This document shows, in pieces, positions 26,529 to 34,694 of a stretch of 64,000 nt of DNA. A program made the translations under genes and the position numbers. The DNA is from a bacterium (GTDB lineage Bacteria > Bacillota > Clostridia > Oscillospirales > Ruminococcaceae), in assembly GCA_004561545.1 (NCBI GenBank), contig SFVK01000004.1, forward strand, positions 62,001 through 126,000, read 5' to 3'. The notes beneath the pieces were generated by a model. That model ran no database searches and was not told where the DNA came from. It worked only from the letters and a program-made list of their open reading frames with translations. How positions within the stretch are numbered: position 1 is the first letter of the stretch; every line of letters starts with the position of its first letter.

Positions 26529-27629
26529 ATGGTTCAGCCCGGTCAACCGGTCTCCCGCGCGCGGAATTTCCTGCGCATGGCGGGCATTCTGATCCTCTGC
26601 ACCCTGGTGGGGCGGCTCTTTTTCCGGCTGGGATTCATGTCCTCCACCTACATTATGGTCTATCTTGTGGGGGTGCTCTGCACCGCCATGTTCACCACGG
26701 GACGGTGGTACTGCCTGCTGGCGTCGGTGCTGTCGGTCCTTCTGGTGAATTACTTTTTCACCGAGCCCTATGGCACCTTCCGCACCGGACCCGACGATGT
26801 GGTGGCGCTGGCCGTCATGTTTGTGGTGGCGCTGCTCGTCTCGTCGCTGACCACCAGCCTCAAGCAGCAGTCCCTGGAGCGGGAGCGGGCCAACGAGGCG
26901 CGCCAGCAGATGGAGGCCGCCGCCCGCCAGGAACAGCTGCGGGCTAACCTGCTGCGCAGCATCAGCCACGACCTGCGCACCCCGCTGACCAGCATTTCGG
27001 GCAACGCCGCCATTCTGATGGACAGCGGCGCCCAGATGACGGAGCCAAAACGGCAGGAGCTTTACGCCGCCATCCGGGACGACGCCCAGTGGCTGAGCAG
27101 TCTGGTGGAGAATATGCTCTCCATCACCCGGATGGAAAACGGCCAGCTTCGGCTCAATCTGGAACCGGAACTGCTGGAGGATGTCTTTCATGAGGCACTG
27201 GCGCATCTGGACCGGGCTGCGTGCCGTCACACCCTGGTCACCGACCTGCCGGACGATCTGCTCATGGCGCGGATGGACGCCCACCTGATTGTGCAGGTCA
27301 TTCTCAACCTTGTGAACAACGCCGTCAAATACACCCCTGACGGGTCCCGCATCACGCTGGCCGCCCGGGCAGAAGGGGATTTTGTGCGGGTGAGCGTGAC
27401 CGACGACGGGCCCGGCGTGCCCGAGGAGTCCCGGGACAAGCTGTTTGAAATGTTCTATACGCTGGACAATGCCCGCGGCGACGGGCGGCGGGGTCTGGGG
27501 CTGGGGCTTTCGCTGTGCCGGTCCATCGTGACAGCCCACGGCGGACAGATCGAGGTACACAATGTCCAGCCCCACGGTACCTGTTTCAGTTTTACATTGC
27601 CGCTTTCGGAGGTAACGATCCATGAATAA
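26529..27629 (+). CDS. KdpD-like sensor histidine kinase (DUF4118, no KdpD/USP N-terminus)
   Basis: A 366-residue kinase: four short membrane segments (about 15-110) of DUF4118 type, then HisKA with SHDLRTPLTS (His147), N box NLVNNAVKYTP, G1 DDGPGVP and G2 GLGLGLS. It matches the C-terminal half of KdpD but lacks the roughly 350-residue cytoplasmic KdpD and USP domains, so it cannot sense like full KdpD. The ATG at 26529 has GGAGG seven bases upstream. It overlaps the response-regulator gene by 8 bases. Confidence 0.92.
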   Translation: MVQPGQPVSRARNFLRMAGILILCTLVGRLFFRLGFMSSTYIMVYLVGVLCTAMFTTGRWYCLLASVLSVLLVNYFFTEPYGTFRTGPDDVVALAVMFVVALLVSSLTTSLKQQSLERERANEARQQMEAAARQEQLRANLLRSISHDLRTPLTSISGNAAILMDSGAQMTEPKRQELYAAIRDDAQWLSSLVENMLSITRMENGQLRLNLEPELLEDVFHEALAHLDRAACRHTLVTDLPDDLLMARMDAHLIVQVILNLVNNAVKYTPDGSRITLAARAEGDFVRVSVTDDGPGVPEESRDKLFEMFYTLDNARGDGRRGLGLGLSLCRSIVTAHGGQIEVHNVQPHGTCFSFTLPLSEVTIHE

Positions 27630-28320
27630 ACCGCTGATTCTTGTGGTGGAGGACGACATTGCCGTGGCACGGCTCATCGCCACCACGCTGGATACCCAGA
27701 ATTACCAGTATCACCGTGCCCAGAACGGGGCAGGGGCACTGCTGGAAGCTGCCTCCTGCCGGCCCGACGTGATGCTGCTGGACCTGGGGTTGCCCGATAT
27801 GGACGGCGTGGAGGTCATCAGAAAAATCCGGGAATGGAGCAATATGCCCATTATTGTGGTCTCGGCCCGCACCGAGGACACTGACAAAGTTTCGGCGCTG
27901 GACGCGGGGGCGGACGACTACCTGACCAAACCGTTCAGCGTGGAGGAGCTGCTGGCCCGGCTGCGGGTGGCGCTGCGCCGCGTGCGGTATGACACCGCCC
28001 GACCCGGGCCGGAGTCCAGTGTTTATGAGAACGGCGCCCTCAAAATTGACTACGCGGCGGGCTGCGTCTATCGCGACGGGGTGGAGATTCATCTGACCCC
28101 CATTGAATACAAGCTGCTCTGCGTGCTGGCCAAGAACACCGGCAAGGTGCTGACCCACAACTATCTGCTCAACGAGGTGTGGGGCAGCCCGTCGGCCTCC
28201 GACACGCCCTCGCTGCGGGTTTTTATGGCGACACTGCGCAAAAAAGTGGAGGCTGACCCCAGCCATCCCGAGTATATCCAGACCCACATCGGCGTGGGCT
28301 ACCGCATGATCCGGCGATAA
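27622..28320 (+). CDS. OmpR/KdpE-family response regulator
   Basis: A 232-residue regulator: receiver domain with Glu10/Asp11/Asp12, phospho-acceptor Asp54 (LLDLGLPDMDG), Ser82 region VVSAR and Lys103 (TKPF), then a PhoB-type winged helix ending in IGVGYRMI. It is translationally coupled to the upstream KdpD-like kinase. No kdpFABC lies in the window, so the regulon is unknown. Confidence 0.94.
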   Translation: MNKPLILVVEDDIAVARLIATTLDTQNYQYHRAQNGAGALLEAASCRPDVMLLDLGLPDMDGVEVIRKIREWSNMPIIVVSARTEDTDKVSALDAGADDYLTKPFSVEELLARLRVALRRVRYDTARPGPESSVYENGALKIDYAAGCVYRDGVEIHLTPIEYKLLCVLAKNTGKVLTHNYLLNEVWGSPSASDTPSLRVFMATLRKKVEADPSHPEYIQTHIGVGYRMIRR

Positions 28321-28370
28321 AAAACGCGGGGAGAAGTGGAATATTCCACCTTCTCCCCGCGTTTTTTATT
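28319..28370. terminator. Bidirectional terminator after the two-component genes and thiM
   Basis: AAAAAACGCGGGGAGAAGTGG pairs with the mirrored CCACCTTCTCCCCGCG and TTTTTT arm around GAATATTC. It serves the converging response-regulator and thiM genes. Confidence 0.9.
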
Positions 28371-29166
28371 GGATGGTTTCGATTTGTCCGCGCGCCGCCG
28401 TCAGGTCCTCATCGGTCAGGGCGGCGGCGCAGTCCATCAGGCGGGCGCGCAGCGTGCCGGGACCGGGCGCGTCCTGCCCGGCTCGGGCGGCGCAGAGCTT
28501 CCAGAAAAGCGACGCCCCGGCCGCCGCCGCCAGCGGCGTGTCGGGCTGCGCGGCGGCAAAGGCTCCGCAGAGCACCGAAAGCATACACCCGGCGCCTGTG
28601 ACCATGCGCATCCGGTCATTGCCGCCCTGCACCCGCAGCACAACGGTGCCGTCGGTGACCAGGTCCTCCACGCCGGAGAGCAGCACCACCGTTCCCAGCC
28701 GCTGTGCCAGAGCGGCGGCCCGGGCGGCGGCGTTTTGGGGCGCGGCCAGACTGTCCACCCCGTGCTCGGCGGGTTCCAGGCCCAGAAGGGCGGCGGCCTC
28801 GCCGTAATTGACCCGCACAATGGCAGGGCGGACCTTCTTCAGCAGCGCGCCGATGTGCTCAAGCCGCCACGCACTGGCGCCCACCCCCACCGGGTCCAGC
28901 ACCACCGGGGTGCCGCAGCGGTTGGCGGCGGCGCCCGCCCGGCAGGCGGCGGCAAACTTGGCTTCATCGGGGGTTCCGGTGTTGAGCACCACCGCCCCGG
29001 CCAGGGCGGCAATCTGGTCCATCTCCCCGAGGGCCTGGGCCATCATGGGGCTGGCCCCCACCGCCAGCGCCAGATTGGCGCAGTCGTTGGCGGTGACAAT
29101 ATTGGAAATGCAATGCACCAGCGGGTGCGCCGCCCGGATGCGGGCCAGCGGGGCCTGAGCTGCCAT
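28366..29166 (-). CDS. thiM: Hydroxyethylthiazole kinase
   Basis: A 266-residue ThiM: VHCISNIVTANDCANLALAVGASPMMA at the N-terminus, VLDPVGVGAS, and the catalytic anion-hole TGAGCMLSVLCGAF. It phosphorylates the thiazole alcohol for thiamine salvage in the cytosol. The ATG at 29166 has AAGGAGG eight bases upstream. It follows thiW by 19 bases, so the thiazole importer and its kinase are made together under the TPP riboswitch upstream. Confidence 0.96.
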   Translation of the reverse strand: MAAQAPLARIRAAHPLVHCISNIVTANDCANLALAVGASPMMAQALGEMDQIAALAGAVVLNTGTPDEAKFAAACRAGAAANRCGTPVVLDPVGVGASAWRLEHIGALLKKVRPAIVRVNYGEAAALLGLEPAEHGVDSLAAPQNAAARAAALAQRLGTVVLLSGVEDLVTDGTVVLRVQGGNDRMRMVTGAGCMLSVLCGAFAAAQPDTPLAAAAGASLFWKLCAARAGQDAPGPGTLRARLMDCAAALTDEDLTAARGQIETIQ

Positions 29167-29185
29167 GGGGAAGCCTCCTTCGGGA

Positions 29186-29704
29186 TTACCGGTCAAGGGA
29201 ATTCTGCATTTTTTTCAGTGTGCCATTCTTTTCCAGCGCAAAGAGGATGACGCCGGCGATGATGGAGCCGCCCACGGTGGAGATGAGGAAGGGCACAATG
29301 TAGGCGTAGAAGGCCACGTCGCCGGCCGCCTTGCCCATGAACAGGATCGCCACCGGCCAGGCCAGCAGGCCGCCGATGATGCCGGTGCCGAACACCTCGC
29401 CCACCAGCGTGGGCAGCAGCTTATGGGTCTTGTGATAGACCACGCCGCACAGCAGCGCGCCGCACATACTGCCGGGGAAGGCCATCAGGCTGCCCAGCCC
29501 CAACAGGTTGCGCAACAGGCTGGCCACAAAGGCCGCGCCCACGCCGTACCAGGGTCCCAGCAGCACGGCGCACAGCACGTTGACCATGTGCTGCACCGGC
29601 GCGCACTTGCTGCCGAACACCGGGAAGGAAAACAGGCTGCCCACAACCGCCACGGCGCACAGCACGCCGGCCAGGGCCAGTTTTTTGGTATTGGTCTTTT
29701 TCAT
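29186..29704 (-). CDS. thiW: Thiazole ECF transporter S component ThiW
   Basis: A 172-residue protein with five or six membrane segments and the ThiW layout (KKLALAGVLCAVAVVGSLFSFPVFGSKCAPVQHMVNVL, GPWYGVGAAFVASLLRNLLG). ThiW is the predicted substrate-binding subunit for hydroxyethylthiazole of energy-coupling-factor transporters, using a shared EcfAAT module encoded elsewhere. The ATG at 29704 has AAAAGGAG upstream. It is led by a TPP riboswitch on the same strand. Confidence 0.9.
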   Translation of the reverse strand: MKKTNTKKLALAGVLCAVAVVGSLFSFPVFGSKCAPVQHMVNVLCAVLLGPWYGVGAAFVASLLRNLLGLGSLMAFPGSMCGALLCGVVYHKTHKLLPTLVGEVFGTGIIGGLLAWPVAILFMGKAAGDVAFYAYIVPFLISTVGGSIIAGVILFALEKNGTLKKMQNSLDR

Positions 29705-29769
29705 TTCGGGTACTCCTTTTCTTGGTCTGATCCAACGCATAAAAAGTGGAAGGCCGCCGCAAACAACAA

Positions 29770-29937
29770 ACCGTCAGCCGCCCACACGGGCACGGCGCAG
29801 ACCGTCTGCGCCGCTCGGTCGGAGCTTGCTGGCTCCCTCTCACGCCGGAACACGGCTTCCCATCGCTCACGGTACGCGGGCACAGGGCGCTCCCCCTCTG
29901 CCCGGGCCCCACAAAGGGCATTGTGCTGTCTGACGGT
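29770..29937 (-). other. Structured untranslated region between the TPP-controlled terminator and thiW
   Basis: This 168-base stretch of the thiW leader is closed by ACCGTCAG/CTGACGGT (29770-29777 with 29930-29937) and contains further hairpins: GCCC/GGGC at 29779-29790, GCGCAGAC/GTCTGCGC at 29796-29812, GGAGC/GGCTCC near 29821-29836 and CACAA/TTGTG near 29910-29925. It has no credible reading frame. It could be a second control element, an RNA stabiliser or an inserted repeat. Confidence 0.45.
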
Positions 29938-29963
29938 ACCTTCCTTTCCCCAAAATTTGATCC

Positions 29964-30002
29964 AAAGAAAAACCGCAGGGGGCCTGACGGGCACCTCTGC
30001 GG
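29964..30002 (-). terminator. Expression-platform terminator of the thiWM TPP riboswitch
   Basis: On the minus strand CCGCAG and AGG pair with CCCCTGCGG, followed by TTTTTCTTT (29964-29972). It lies about 25 bases after the riboswitch aptamer, as expected for TPP-induced termination. Confidence 0.85.
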
Positions 30003-30024
30003 AAAAACAGTTCCGGTTGAATGC

Positions 30025-30102
30025 TCCCTACGGTGGCATGGTCCACATCAGGTCAAAGGGTCGAAGCCTTGCGCTTCCTCTCAGCCGGTAACCGGCTCCC
30101 CC
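30025..30102 (-). promoter_or_regulatory. TPP riboswitch (THI element) controlling thiW-thiM
   Basis: The minus strand carries the THI-box hallmarks in order: GGGGAGCC, a GGTTACC-type P3 arm, CTGAGAGG, ACCCTTTGACCTGAT and CCGTAGGGA. Thiamine pyrophosphate binding should favour the terminator at 29964-30002 and shut off thiazole import and phosphorylation. Confidence 0.95.
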
Positions 30103-30114
30103 GATTTCAACAAC

Positions 30115-30143
30115 ATGATAGTCTTTTGCTCAAAATTTGTCAA
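30115..30143 (-). promoter_or_regulatory. Promoter of the thiW-thiM leader
   Basis: Minus-strand TTGACA (30138-30143), 17-base spacer, TATCAT (30115-30120), just upstream of the aptamer. Confidence 0.8.
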
Positions 30144-30151
30144 GACCCGTC

Positions 30152-30180
30152 TTGCAATTGCAGGGAAAAGGGAGTATAGT
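30152..30180 (+). promoter_or_regulatory. Promoter of the thiE-thiD-cytX leader
   Basis: TTGCAA (30152-30157), 17-base spacer, TATAGT (30175-30180), back to back with the thiWM promoter; the two -35 boxes are only 8 bases apart. Confidence 0.75.
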
Positions 30181-30190
30181 TAGGGAAAAA

Positions 30191-30271
30191 GACGGGGAGC
30201 CGGACGACCGGCTGAGAGGAAGCGACGCTTCGACCCGAGGAACCTGATTTGGGTAATGCCAACGGAGGGAG
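30191..30271 (+). promoter_or_regulatory. TPP riboswitch (THI element) controlling thiE-thiD-cytX
   Basis: GGGGAGCC, the P3 arm, CTGAGAGG, CGACCCGAGGAACCTGAT, GGTAATGCC and ACGGAGGGA occur in the canonical order. It faces away from the other TPP riboswitch, whose aptamer begins less than 90 bases upstream. Confidence 0.95.
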
Positions 30272-30283
30272 AAACCGCAGTAC

Positions 30284-30322
30284 CGCGGGCGCACCGGCGT
30301 TTGGTGTGCCCGCGTTTTGTTT
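30284..30322 (+). terminator. Expression-platform terminator of the thiE riboswitch
   Basis: CGCGGGCGCACC pairs with GGTGTGCCCGCG, then TTTTGTTT. It ends 18 bases before the thiE ATG. Confidence 0.88.
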
Positions 30323-30339
30323 GGAAAGGAGCCTGTTCC

Positions 30340-30972
30340 ATGAAAGTTGATCCCTGCCGGCTGCGGCTGTATGCCGTGACCGACCGCGCCTGGCTGAACG
30401 GCGGACGCCTGGCAGACGCCGTGGCCGCAGCCCTGGACGGCGGCGCCACCTTTGTGCAGCTGCGGGAAAAGGCGCTGGACCCCGCCGACCTGCTGGCCGA
30501 GGCCCGGGAGCTGGCGGCGCTGTGCCATGCCCGCCATGTCCCCTTTGTGGTGGACGACAATGTGGAGATTGCGCTGGCCGCCGGGGCGGACGGCGTCCAT
30601 GTGGGCCAGAGCGATATGGCCGCCCGGCGCGCCCGGGCGCTGCTGGGGCCGGACAAAATTCTGGGGGTATCGGCCCACAACGCCGCCGAGGCGCGCGCCG
30701 CCCAGGCGGACGGCGCGGACTATCTGGGCTGCGGCGCGGCCTTTGTGACCGGCACCAAGCTGGACGCCCACCCCGTGAGCGCCGAAACCATGCGCGCCGT
30801 CACCGCAGCGGTGGACATCCCTGTGGTGGCCATCGGCGGCATTGACGCGGCCAACATTTTGCAGCTGCAGGGCCGGGGTCTTGCGGGTGTGGCGGTGGTC
30901 AGCGGCATTTTCGCCCAGCCCGACATCACCGCCGCCGCCCGGAATCTGCGGGCCCTGGCGGAGCAGCTGTGA
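30340..30972 (+). CDS. thiE: Thiamine-phosphate synthase
   Basis: A 210-residue TIM barrel with LYAVTDR, VQLREK, DDNVEIALAAGADGVHVGQSD, GVSAHN and GADYLGCGAAFVTGTK, the full ThiE motif set. It joins HMP pyrophosphate and thiazole phosphate into thiamine phosphate. The ATG at 30340 has AAAGGAG nine bases upstream. First gene of the salvage operon with thiD and cytX. Confidence 0.97.
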   Translation: MKVDPCRLRLYAVTDRAWLNGGRLADAVAAALDGGATFVQLREKALDPADLLAEARELAALCHARHVPFVVDDNVEIALAAGADGVHVGQSDMAARRARALLGPDKILGVSAHNAAEARAAQADGADYLGCGAAFVTGTKLDAHPVSAETMRAVTAAVDIPVVAIGGIDAANILQLQGRGLAGVAVVSGIFAQPDITAAARNLRALAEQL

Positions 30973-31098
30973 GCGACCCATTTTGTTTTTCCTGTCCTTT
31001 TTCCGGGATTCCGACCGGTAAAAAGGGCTGCGGCGCACCGGGGGCACCACCTTGCGCCGCGATAGAAAACTTCGATGCTGACAAGGAGGAATATTGTA

Positions 31099-31914
31099 AT
31101 GAAAACAGCATTGACGATCGCCGGAAGCGATTCCAGCGGAGGCGCCGGGATTCAGGCAGACATCAAAACCATGACGATGAACGGCGTATTTGCCATGAGC
31201 GCCGTCACCGCCCTGACTGCCCAGAACACCACCGGCGTGACCGCAATTCTCAACGCAACCCCGGAGTTTCTGGGGCAGCAGCTCGACGCCGTCTTTACCG
31301 ACATCTTTCCCGATGCGGTCAAGATCGGCATGGTGAGTTCCCGGGAACTGATCCATGTGATCGCCGGAAAGCTCAAAACCTACGGGGCGCGGCACATTGT
31401 GGTGGACCCTGTGATGGTGGCCACCTCCGGTGCGGCGCTGCTGGAACCTGAGGCCGTGGGCGCTCTGGAAGCGGAGCTTCTGCCGCTGGCGGAGGTGATC
31501 ACCCCCAACATTCCCGAGGCGGAAATTCTCTGCGGCCACGCCATCACCTCGCCTGCCGGGATGGAGCAGGCGGCCCGGGAGATCAGCGCGGCCTTTGGCT
31601 GCAACGTGCTGTGCAAGGGAGGCCACGATCTGAATGATGCCAACGACCTGCTGTACAAAACCGACGGCACCGCCGTGTGGTTCAACGGCCGCCGCATCGC
31701 CAACCCCAACACCCACGGCACCGGCTGCACGCTGTCCAGCGCCATCGCCTCCAACCTGGCCAAGGGCTACGCGCTGGAGGAGGCGGTGCGCCGCGCCAAG
31801 GAATACATTTCCGGTGCTCTGGCCGCCATGCTGGACCTGGGCCACGGGTCCGGTCCCATGGACCACGCCTATGCCCTTGACCCTGTGTGGAGGGAGGAAG
31901 CGTCCCATGAATAA
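31099..31914 (+). CDS. thiD: Hydroxymethylpyrimidine (phosphate) kinase
   Basis: A 271-residue ribokinase-fold protein: IAGSDSSGGAGIQADIKT at the N-terminus, VVDPVMVATSG, TPNIPEAEIL and NTHGTGCTLSSAIAS with the catalytic Asp region. It makes HMP pyrophosphate for ThiE. The ATG at 31099 has AAGGAGG; an in-frame start eight codons earlier lacks one. The 126 bases after thiE hold a GC hairpin without T run and nothing else I can name. Its end overlaps cytX by 8 bases. Confidence 0.97.
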   Translation: MKTALTIAGSDSSGGAGIQADIKTMTMNGVFAMSAVTALTAQNTTGVTAILNATPEFLGQQLDAVFTDIFPDAVKIGMVSSRELIHVIAGKLKTYGARHIVVDPVMVATSGAALLEPEAVGALEAELLPLAEVITPNIPEAEILCGHAITSPAGMEQAAREISAAFGCNVLCKGGHDLNDANDLLYKTDGTAVWFNGRRIANPNTHGTGCTLSSAIASNLAKGYALEEAVRRAKEYISGALAAMLDLGHGSGPMDHAYALDPVWREEASHE

Positions 31915-33088
31915 GAAAACCTCCACCTTTTCCAACGCGCTGATCTGGTTTGGCGCGGGCGTTTCCATCGCCGAGATCCTGACCGGCACCTACTTTGCGC
32001 CGCTGGGCATGGCCAAAGGCTTTGCGGCCATTGTCATTGGCCATGGAATCGGCTGCGCCATGATGTTTCTGGCAGGGCTCATCGGGGGGCGCACCGGGCG
32101 CTCCGCCATGGAAACTGTCAAGATGAGCTTTGGCCGCAAAGGCAGCCTGCTGTTCTCGGTTCTGAACGTACTGCAACTGGTGGGCTGGACCGCCATCATG
32201 ATCTATGACGGTGCCCTGGCCGCCAACGGCATTGCGGGCGTGGGGGCCTGGGTCTGGTGCCTTGTGATCGGGGCGCTGATCCTGGTCTGGATCGCGGTGG
32301 GCATCACCGACCTGGGCCGCATCAACCAGATTGTGATGGCGCTGCTCTTTCTGCTCACGCTGGTGCTGTGCAAGGTCATCTTCTTTGGCGGCAACGGCGT
32401 GATGACCGCACCGGACGATTCGCTGTCCTTCGGCGCGGCGGTGGAACTGGCGGTGGCCATGCCGCTGTCCTGGCTGCCGCTCATCAGCGACTACACCCGG
32501 GAGGCCGAAAAGCCCTTTGCCGCCACGCTGGCCAGCACGCTGACCTACGGCGCGGTGAGCTGCTGGATGTACCTGATCGGCATGGGCGCCGCCATCTACA
32601 CCGGCCAGAGCGACATTGCCCTCATCATGGTGCAGGCGGGCCTGGGCGTCGCCGCGCTGGTGATTCTGGTGCTCTCCACCGTCACCACCACCTTCCTGGA
32701 CGCCTGGAGCGCCGGCATCTCCTCCGAGAGCATTTTTGCGGGGCTCAAGGGCAGGCAGGTCGCCATGGCGGTGACTGTGATCGGCACCGTGGGAGCCATT
32801 GTCTTCCCCATGGACGACATCACAGATTTTCTCTACCTGATCGGCTCGGTCTTTGCCCCCATGATCGCGGTGCAGATCGCCGATTATTTCCTCATCAAAA
32901 CCGATGTGTCGGGCAAAGAGGTCTCGGTTTCCCGGCTGGTGCTCTGGTTCCTCGGGTTCCTCGCCTACCGGGTGCTCATGGGCGTGGATCTGCCGCTGGG
33001 CAGCACGCTGCCCGACATGGTGATCACCATGCTGCTGACGCTGGGCTGGGCACTTGTGTTTGAGAAAAAAAGATTGAAAAAAGCATAA
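31907..33088 (+). CDS. cytX: Hydroxymethylpyrimidine permease CytX
   Basis: A 393-residue NCS1-family permease with twelve membrane segments (FSNALIWFGAGVSIAEILTG at the start, PLSWLPLISDYTREA near residue 192). CytX-type proteins are the thiamine-regulated branch thought to import HMP, which fits its place after thiD with an 8-base overlap and the TPP riboswitch upstream. Together with thiW, thiM, thiE and thiD it completes salvage of both halves of thiamine. Confidence 0.93.
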   Translation: MNKKTSTFSNALIWFGAGVSIAEILTGTYFAPLGMAKGFAAIVIGHGIGCAMMFLAGLIGGRTGRSAMETVKMSFGRKGSLLFSVLNVLQLVGWTAIMIYDGALAANGIAGVGAWVWCLVIGALILVWIAVGITDLGRINQIVMALLFLLTLVLCKVIFFGGNGVMTAPDDSLSFGAAVELAVAMPLSWLPLISDYTREAEKPFAATLASTLTYGAVSCWMYLIGMGAAIYTGQSDIALIMVQAGLGVAALVILVLSTVTTTFLDAWSAGISSESIFAGLKGRQVAMAVTVIGTVGAIVFPMDDITDFLYLIGSVFAPMIAVQIADYFLIKTDVSGKEVSVSRLVLWFLGFLAYRVLMGVDLPLGSTLPDMVITMLLTLGWALVFEKKRLKKA

Positions 33089-33093
33089 AATAT

Positions 33094-33134
33094 TGCCCCT
33101 CCCCGCGTTTTTTCCGCAGGGAGGGGCGTTTTTA
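33094..33134. terminator. Bidirectional terminator after cytX
   Basis: GCCCCTCCC pairs with GGGAGGGGC around CGCGTTTTTTCCGCA, followed by TTTTT; the other side begins with an A-rich stretch. Confidence 0.85.
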
Positions 33135-33452
33135 ATAGGTGGCTTCCTGCCGCCAGTCGACCAGGCGGTTCACGGTTTCGTCATCCTCCACCCAGCCCTC
33201 CACGCTGCTGGCCTTGGCGCCCGGCGCGTAGGACTGCATGATGCCGGGGCTTTTGTCCTCAAGAAACGCCCGGGCGTTTTTCTGGCGGGAGGGCGCCGGC
33301 ACTTTGTAATCCGGTCCGGTTCCCTCCGGCGCGCCAATGGGACCGGGGGCGCCGCCGGTCACCGGCGGGGTGCGCAGGTCTGTGATGCTGTTCTCCACGG
33401 TCTGGTCGCGGGCGGCATTGAGCGCGGAGCGGCGGATTTTTTTGTGGCTCAT
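33132..33452 (-). CDS. Small hydrophilic protein, unknown
   Basis: A 106-residue protein from the ATG at 33452 (AAAGGAGG upstream). It is hydrophilic, rich in Pro, Gly, Ala and charged residues, with no membrane segment and no recognisable domain, and likely partly disordered. It diverges from the NA37-type gene. The ribosome site and position between terminator and promoter support it as real; I cannot suggest a role. Confidence 0.6.
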   Translation of the reverse strand: MSHKKIRRSALNAARDQTVENSITDLRTPPVTGGAPGPIGAPEGTGPDYKVPAPSRQKNARAFLEDKSPGIMQSYAPGAKASSVEGWVEDDETVNRLVDWRQEATY

Positions 33453-33584
33453 GGATGGGGCCTCCTTTCCCTCAGGGACAGCATTCCCCTGTTTTGGGCA
33501 CATTATTCGTCAAAATTCCCGCTGTCCTTTTGGGACAAAATATGCTATACTGTCTGGGCAATTCAACAACAAGGAGCCTTTGCC

Positions 33585-34589
33585 ATGGACGTCAAACTGA
33601 ATCAGGTCATCTTCCATCTGCTGGACGCGGGTGCTTCCGAGCCGGTGCTCTCCGACCGGCCCATGGAGCTGGACGCCGACCTTTACGAATATTTTACCAC
33701 CTGCATTGAGAAAGCCTTTGCCAGTGACGACGGCAGGAACTGCCGGTTTCTGCCGGACTCCGCCTTTTTGCAGGAAATGCAGCACAACGATGATTTCATC
33801 GACCTCTCCCGCCGCATTGCGGGGGTGATCTTTGAGCAGCTGCTCCAGTATCCGGGCATTCCCTCCGGCGACCTGGCCGTGGCGGACTGCACGGCGGACG
33901 GCGTGCCCTATTACGCGGTGCTCAAGCTCAATTACCGCCCCGGCTACACCCATGTGACCAGCGTGATGGGCAACGGCCAGTGCAGCACCATCGCACCCCA
34001 GCGCACCCTGCTGCCCGGCACCGCCCGGGCGGACGAGGCCGCGCTGATTGACCGGGCCAACCTGACCATCCGGCTGATTGAGAAAAAGTTTGCGCTGGGT
34101 GACAAAAAGGATTTTTACCTTTCCACCCGGGTGTTCGGCTGCACCCAGGCGCTGGCCGAGAAGGCCAAGCTCAAAGCGGTGTGTGAGACCGCCGTGGCCG
34201 CCGTGCAGCAGGCCTACCCCGAGCCGGAGACCCTGGAGGACGTGCCCCCCTTTGACGGCGGCACCGAGACCGCCGTGGAGCTGCTGGTGCGCAACCAGGC
34301 GGTGGACAACACCATCGCCGTGGAGGATGTGCGCACCCGCATGGAGGAGCAGTATCCCCTGGCGGTGCCCGCCTTTGAGCAGGCGCTGGCGGACACCGGC
34401 GTGGAGCGCAACGACCGGGTGACGGTCAGCCCCGCCCGCATGAAAAAACTGGAAAGCCGCAGCTTCAAGACGGAATCCGGGATCGAAATCAAGATCCCCG
34501 CCGAGCTGTGCAACAGCGACGAGGCGGTGGAGTTCATCCACAGCGCCACCGGCGGGCTGAGCCTGCTCATCAAGGACGTGCTGGTCTGA
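33585..34589 (+). CDS. NA37/YejK-type nucleoid-associated protein
   Basis: A 334-residue protein with the layout of the NA37 family: an N-terminal block with the IFHLLD and DLYEYFTTCIEKAF segments, a central LNYRPGYTHV region and a C-terminal half ending FKTESGIEIKIPAE. E. coli YejK associates with nucleoid and topoisomerases; the clostridial homologues are uncharacterised. It has AAGGAG ten bases before the ATG. No operon partner. Confidence 0.75.
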   Translation: MDVKLNQVIFHLLDAGASEPVLSDRPMELDADLYEYFTTCIEKAFASDDGRNCRFLPDSAFLQEMQHNDDFIDLSRRIAGVIFEQLLQYPGIPSGDLAVADCTADGVPYYAVLKLNYRPGYTHVTSVMGNGQCSTIAPQRTLLPGTARADEAALIDRANLTIRLIEKKFALGDKKDFYLSTRVFGCTQALAEKAKLKAVCETAVAAVQQAYPEPETLEDVPPFDGGTETAVELLVRNQAVDNTIAVEDVRTRMEEQYPLAVPAFEQALADTGVERNDRVTVSPARMKKLESRSFKTESGIEIKIPAELCNSDEAVEFIHSATGGLSLLIKDVLV

Positions 34590-34637
34590 GCCCCCTGCCG
34601 GGAAGATTACGATCCCGTTAAAATTTTCGCAGGCCAG

Positions 34638-34666
34638 TGACTTTTCCCCTCTTTTATTGTATAATC
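34638..34666 (+). promoter_or_regulatory. Promoter of the large unknown membrane protein
   Basis: GTGACT (34638-34643), 17-base spacer, exact TATAAT (34661-34666), 28 bases before the ATG at 34695. Confidence 0.6.
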
Positions 34667-34694
34667 TTCTTTACCAACCAAGGAGGATAATGCA

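Noticed and set aside
29741..29963. Insertion sequence remnant upstream of thiW
   Set aside because: No transposase-like frame or target duplication can be seen; kept only as a structured leader.
30973..31098. Regulatory element between thiE and thiD
   Set aside because: The GC hairpin CGGCGCA/TGCGCCG has no T run and the interval is short; nothing beyond a weak intra-operon stem can be supported.
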